Of a stretch of 64,000 bases of DNA, positions 59,233 through 64,000 are shown in pieces. Position 1 is the stretch's first letter. Each line of letters opens with the position of its first letter. Source of the stretch: Mucilaginibacter sp. (GTDB lineage: Bacteria > Bacteroidota > Bacteroidia > Sphingobacteriales > Sphingobacteriaceae); assembly GCF_025362475.1 (NCBI RefSeq), contig NZ_JANYGH010000072.1:112434-176433 (forward strand), given 5' to 3'. The position numbers were made by a program, and so were the translations under genes. Below the pieces are notes generated by a model. It was not told the origin of the DNA, ran no database searches, and was given only the letters and a program-made list of their open reading frames with translations.

Positions 59233-60543
59233 ATGGCATATAAAATACTTTCATTAGATGGCGGCGGCTCCTGGGCCCTGATACAGGCCAGGGTACTTAA
59301 AGATATTTATGGTGATGTTTCGGGGCATGAAATTTTACGCCAATTCAACCTCGTTATTGCAAATTCAGGTGGTAGCCTTGTTTTGGCTTCGCTATGCAAC
59401 AACATGTTAATTAGTGAGATAATCTCTGTTTTTGAAGATGAAGGTAAACGAAAACAGGTTTTTTCAAAATTATCCTTCTGGGAAAAATTAAAATTTAAAA
59501 ATATTGCAAGCCTTACCAATGTGCTTGGCCCCAAATACAGCACCGATAGAAAGCTAAGCGGATTTAAAAATGTATTGAATAAATATGATAGCCTTATTGT
59601 ACAAAAAAAGGCTACCAAGCCTATTTTAGATACCTACTTAAATGAACTGCCGGCTATCATTGGCAAAAATGATTTACAGATACTTGTTGCCGGCTTTGAT
59701 TATTTTAGGCAAAGAGCGGTTTTCTTCAGATCAAACCCGGCAAGCAAGACAGGTTTTAATAACGGAAAGTTTTACCAGGTAAGCCTGGCGGATGCCATAC
59801 ATTCGTCAAGTAACGCGCCTATTAACTACTTTGATTCGCCTGCAGCAATTACTACCAACTTACTTGGCGGAAATGATAAACGTAAAACCTGGTTTTGGGA
59901 TGGCGCAATATCCGGTTTTAACAACCCGGTACTTGCAGGCTTTATAGAAGCCCGCACAAATAATCCCGACTTGCCATTAAGTGATTTTAATATTCTTTCG
60001 TTGGGAACAGGTACGGGTGGTGAAGCCATTATTGCCGACTATCAAAATTCAACCGACCCTGTAATTGCCGCTATTTATAATAAAAACAAAGGCAACAAAC
60101 TGGCCATTACAGATAACAGCTCTTCGTTTTTTGCCGATATAAAGAAATTATCGACCAGTATTGTGGGTGACCCACCCGATTCTGCCACATTTATAACATA
60201 TGCCATGATTGATCCTTCATTAAGCAATGAAGCTTGTTTGGTGAGGATAAACCCGTGCTTAAAACCGATATTAAACCCGGATACCCAAATATATGAGGCA
60301 CCTGATGTTTATAAAAACGACCCAAACGGCAGCGCTGATTTCGTTGCGATAATGGATCTTGATATGGATGCTGTAGATAATGATCAAGTTGACTTGATTA
60401 AGCGCCTTTGTGATAAATTTATTGTAAACGGGCTGGGTTTGTGCTTACCCAATCAGTTAATACGCGGCGATGGTGCAGGTGTTCACCTGGGGTTTGATAC
60501 TTACAAAGCAGCTAAAGAAAAATGGCTAAGCAGCGGTAAGTAG
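59233..60543 (+). CDS. Patatin-like phospholipase
   Basis: YKILSLDGGGSWALIQARVL (anion hole), VIANSGGSLVLASL (nucleophile elbow), WFWDGAISGFNNP (catalytic Asp DGA). Confidence 0.88.
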   Translation: MAYKILSLDGGGSWALIQARVLKDIYGDVSGHEILRQFNLVIANSGGSLVLASLCNNMLISEIISVFEDEGKRKQVFSKLSFWEKLKFKNIASLTNVLGPKYSTDRKLSGFKNVLNKYDSLIVQKKATKPILDTYLNELPAIIGKNDLQILVAGFDYFRQRAVFFRSNPASKTGFNNGKFYQVSLADAIHSSSNAPINYFDSPAAITTNLLGGNDKRKTWFWDGAISGFNNPVLAGFIEARTNNPDLPLSDFNILSLGTGTGGEAIIADYQNSTDPVIAAIYNKNKGNKLAITDNSSSFFADIKKLSTSIVGDPPDSATFITYAMIDPSLSNEACLVRINPCLKPILNPDTQIYEAPDVYKNDPNGSADFVAIMDLDMDAVDNDQVDLIKRLCDKFIVNGLGLCLPNQLIRGDGAGVHLGFDTYKAAKEKWLSSGK

Positions 60544-60562
60544 GGATAATAAAATTAGTGCC

Positions 60563-63500
60563 ATGAAAAATAGATTTTCATTTAGTCGTAACCAAACGAT
60601 TGTATTGGCCACTTTATTTTTTGTACTGGTAATTGGTGCAATTTACTTTTTTATCTATGTTCCAAATAACCAAAATGAATTAGAAGCTCAGCGCTTTAGA
60701 TGTTTGCAAAATATCGAAATAAACATACAATCAAAAGTTGATAATTCTATTGCACTTTTAAATACCATACTTAATACATATGAATTAAATCATCCCCTAT
60801 ACAACCGTGAAAGATTAAACAAGTACCTTGAACGTTATCCCCGCAAAAACTTCATCCTGGAGCCTATAAAACCGGTGCAGGAGCCGGAAGATAAGAACAA
60901 AGTAAATACCTCAACTGATAGCCTCTGTAAAGTAGAATTTGATAATCGCAGGCTAACCATTCACCTGCAAAAGGGAGGTTACTTTATTCATATGAGGTAT
61001 ACCTTAAAACAGTTTATTGACCCTTTGCTTACCAACGAAATATTTGACCAGTATATTTTTCTCAGGCAAAAAAACATCATCTACCAAACGTTTCCCAGCG
61101 GGATAACAACCATCGTACCTGACTCGTTAAAATCTGATAAAAGTGCTTTTTTAGAGGGACATGTAAAAAATATACACTTAAGCGGGAACGACTACAAGAT
61201 TTTTTCACAAAGGCTAAACATCAATGCCGATTCAGTGATCACTGTATCGGGGTTACTTACTACCAAAAACTATCAACAGGAAAGAAATAAGCTTCCAGAA
61301 AACATAGTTCTTTTACTATTAACAATCGCAGCCGCTGCTATACTTGCTTTACCCTGGCTAAAACTTTATCAAATGGGAAATAAGGACAGGCTGACAGCAG
61401 CAGATGGAATATTTTCATTTGCAGTATCTATGCTATTGGTATCATTACTGTTCTTCGCTTTCTTTAAATACAATTCCCCTTTCAAAACCGAGTATCGAAA
61501 ATCAAGAATCAGTAGATATATAGCTGATAGTTTAAAGTATCGATTCGGTATCGAGGTTGCTAAGGCTTATCATATTTTGGACAAAGCAGATCTATTGATG
61601 AATGATCAAACCACCATAGCCACCACAAATAATCCCGGGGAGAATGTCACCTCCAATATTTATGATCAGGACAATAAGGTGGTATTTCCTGATATTCAAA
61701 ACAAATTAAAACAACTTACCAAGGATCTAAATATGAACCAGATTTACTGGTTAGATAATAAAGGTACCGAAGTAAAAGGCTGGTACACAAAATCAGAACC
61801 GGCGCCTCCGGGCAATTATGCATACAGGGATTATTTTATTAAACTTCGTGATCACAGACCATTTTATCTGGATAATGACCCCAGGAAGCCATACTACTTT
61901 GAGCAGGTAGTATCCTGGACGTCGGGAGCATTTACTTCTATTTTGTCCAAGCCATCAATAAATAAAAATTCTCCTTATGTGGCCATATCAATTAATTTAA
62001 CAAGTCTTGATCATGCTATTTTACCTGCTGGCTATCTTTATTGTATCATCAACAACCAGGGAAGGGTATTATATCATATTAATCCAGCTAAAAACCTTAA
62101 TCAAAACCTGTTTGAAGAGCTATCGGATTATCAAAGTCTGAAAGCCAGTATAGATGCACATACCGATAAATACTTTGAAACAAGGTACTCTGGCAAACAA
62201 TACATAGCTTATGCAAGTCCAATTCATGGCCTTCCTTATTACCTTGTAATACTTGAAGATAAATCGTTTAAGAACATTCGCGATATCAATAACTTTAGCT
62301 TTAGTTTTTCTATGCTATTTGCCTTTTTCTGTATCATAGCGATGATACTAACGGCTGTCTTTTTGTTTTCCATCAAAAAAATCTACTATAAAAAACAATA
62401 TTTTGATATATCATGGATCGGTCCCAATGATTGTTTTCACCAGCAGTACAACTTGGCCGTATTCTGTAACCTGATTACTATTGCACTACTCATCATTTGG
62501 TGTAACTACACCAGCTTTCTGCAGTCCTTTTTTATTCTTTTAGTTTCGGGCACAGCGGCTATTCTTTTCATAAACTATTTATATTCTGCATATTATAAAA
62601 AAAACAACCCTGAGTTATATAAGCAAAAAAAGAAATGCATCCATTGCGCTAAGCGTCATTATTGGTCTTATAAATGTTACCACATCTATTTTAACAGAAG
62701 TTGTGCCGCTGTTAACCTATGAAGTTACCTTATTTATTCTTTTAATATTAACCAGGAAAATTCACACTGTTCTTTGCGAGAAAGATTTAATTAAAAAATT
62801 AAAAATTTGGAATTTTAGTACCAGCTATTCGTTAATGACGTTTACCCGCATTATAATAACCAGCGGCTTGCCAGTAGCCCTCTTTTATACTTCAGCATTT
62901 AATTACGAAACAAAACTTATTACACGTTACAGGCATACACAATTTATTAAAAACATTATAGCGCAAAACCCTCTGCTACTAAATAATTATCCACACAATA
63001 ATATTTATCGGGATAGCATTTGGATTAACACGTACAATATTGTGTCAAAAAAACCTCATAGAGAAAAGTTTGTAGATAATTATCATGCAACAACCCTATT
63101 TAACCAGTTAACTATTGATAAAGAAAATCTTATACCCGGCATTAAGGAGCTATATCACTTCCCTCCGGATAGTTTATGGACATACACAGGATTATTTACA
63201 AAAGGTGAAAATTATACCGACTATAGAAGATCGGCAAACTCCTACCTTGTAGTCAAATCTGACACTATCCAATACAGCTTACCTGGAATTACAATGGATA
63301 GAAAATGGTACCTGGGCGTAACTTATTGGAGTTGTTTTTTGTGTTCTTTGCTGCTTTTTTGGTTTGTATTTCATCATATTTTAAGAAAGCTGTTTGCCTT
63401 AAACCTGCCTAATGAAACCTATTGGGAAAATATTGACAACCTGCTGTTAACCGATAATCAACTTAACTCATTACTTTTCATAATCGGCTCTCCGGGTTCT

Positions 63501-63890
63501 GGTAAACTGGATAGGGTTATGAACTTAATACATGAACATAAAATTAAAGGGAAAGATGCCTCAACCATAGCTTACCCTGTTGGTGAAACTTCAAATAATT
63601 GTTTGATTGCTGATATGATACATATCCCCAATGATGAAAACAACATGGGAGCACAAATAGAGTGGAATAATTTAAAAACCGCAGTAAAAGATGCCCGGTA
63701 CTCGTTGATCATTGTAAACCACTTTGAGTATGATATTAAAAACCCGGCTACAAATCGTTTAAAACTCAACTTTTTGGAGGATTTAATGCAAAGAAATAGT
63801 GCAAAGGTTTTTATAATTTCCACAGTGCATCCGGTAGATTTTCTGGATTCATTAAATGACTGGATATTCCGCTCCATAGTATACCAGTGA
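60563..63890 (+). pseudogene. Membrane sensor (dCache-like periplasmic regions) with C-terminal P-loop, split by a frameshift near 62625-62635 and apparently truncated at the 3' end by an insertion sequence
   Basis: ORFs 60563-62722 and 62703-63890 are in different frames. In the second frame the protein reads on as ...NASIALSVIIGLINVTTSILTEVVPLLTYEVTLFILLILTRKIH; P-loop-like FIIGSPGSGKLDRV. Confidence 0.65.
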
Positions 63891-64000
63891 TTCCGAGGCA
63901 AAGTGGACCAGTGATTCCGAGGCAAAAGGGACCAGTCAATAGATAAGAGGTTGCTAGAAGATCACGGTGGAAGGCTGTTTTTTCCATCGGTTATCTTGTA
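63883..64000. mobile_element. Insertion-sequence end (IS21-like terminal direct repeats), truncated by window edge
   Basis: Direct repeat accagtgattccgaggcaaa at 63883-63902 and 63907-63926, followed by partial gggaccagt; family call is from memory of multiple-repeat IS21 ends. Confidence 0.55.

Noticed and set aside
62624-62640. Programmed -1 frameshift at canonical A AAA AAG heptamer
   Set aside because: The heptamer is in the right phase, but the -1 frame reads GAA ATG CAT CCA TTG CGC TAA and stops; the continuing coding frame is +1
1-64000. tRNA, rRNA, CRISPR arrays
   Set aside because: No tRNA/rRNA-like stretch or regularly spaced repeat array was recognised on reading; a tRNAscan/CRISPR finder run would be needed to exclude them formally

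Overview
The window looks like Bacteroidota chromosome (Sphingobacteriaceae/Mucilaginibacter-like by gene content and codon style; the taxon is inferred). Left part (about 1-22 kb): a partial TonB-dependent receptor, then a polysaccharide utilisation locus (PUL) with SusC, SusD, an IPT/TIG surface protein, GH43 and GH51-like arabinosidases, an AraC regulator and a hybrid two-component sensor. An APC permease and a DUF885 protein follow. Centre (about 23.9-56.9 kb, minus strand): an apparently near-complete extracellular contractile injection system (eCIS, Afp/PVC-like). It has a DUF4255 cap, sheath, two tubes, a DUF5908 small ORF missing from the supplied track, LysM, VgrG-like spike, gp25, two large baseplate proteins, a tape-measure protein and an AAA+ ATPase. 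Three DUF4157-type cargo proteins follow; the last is 1701 aa with an AHH-like nuclease tip and an adjacent Imm11-like immunity gene. The upstream end carries a NusG/UpxY-type antiterminator and a three-gene glycosyltransferase/methyltransferase cassette. Right end: a patatin-like phospholipase and a membrane sensor/P-loop gene that is frameshifted and appears truncated by an insertion-sequence end with 20-bp direct repeats. The most notable hypothesis is an eCIS loaded with polymorphic toxins plus immunity partners, possibly under processive antitermination control. All family calls come from reading motifs by eye; no database search was run.
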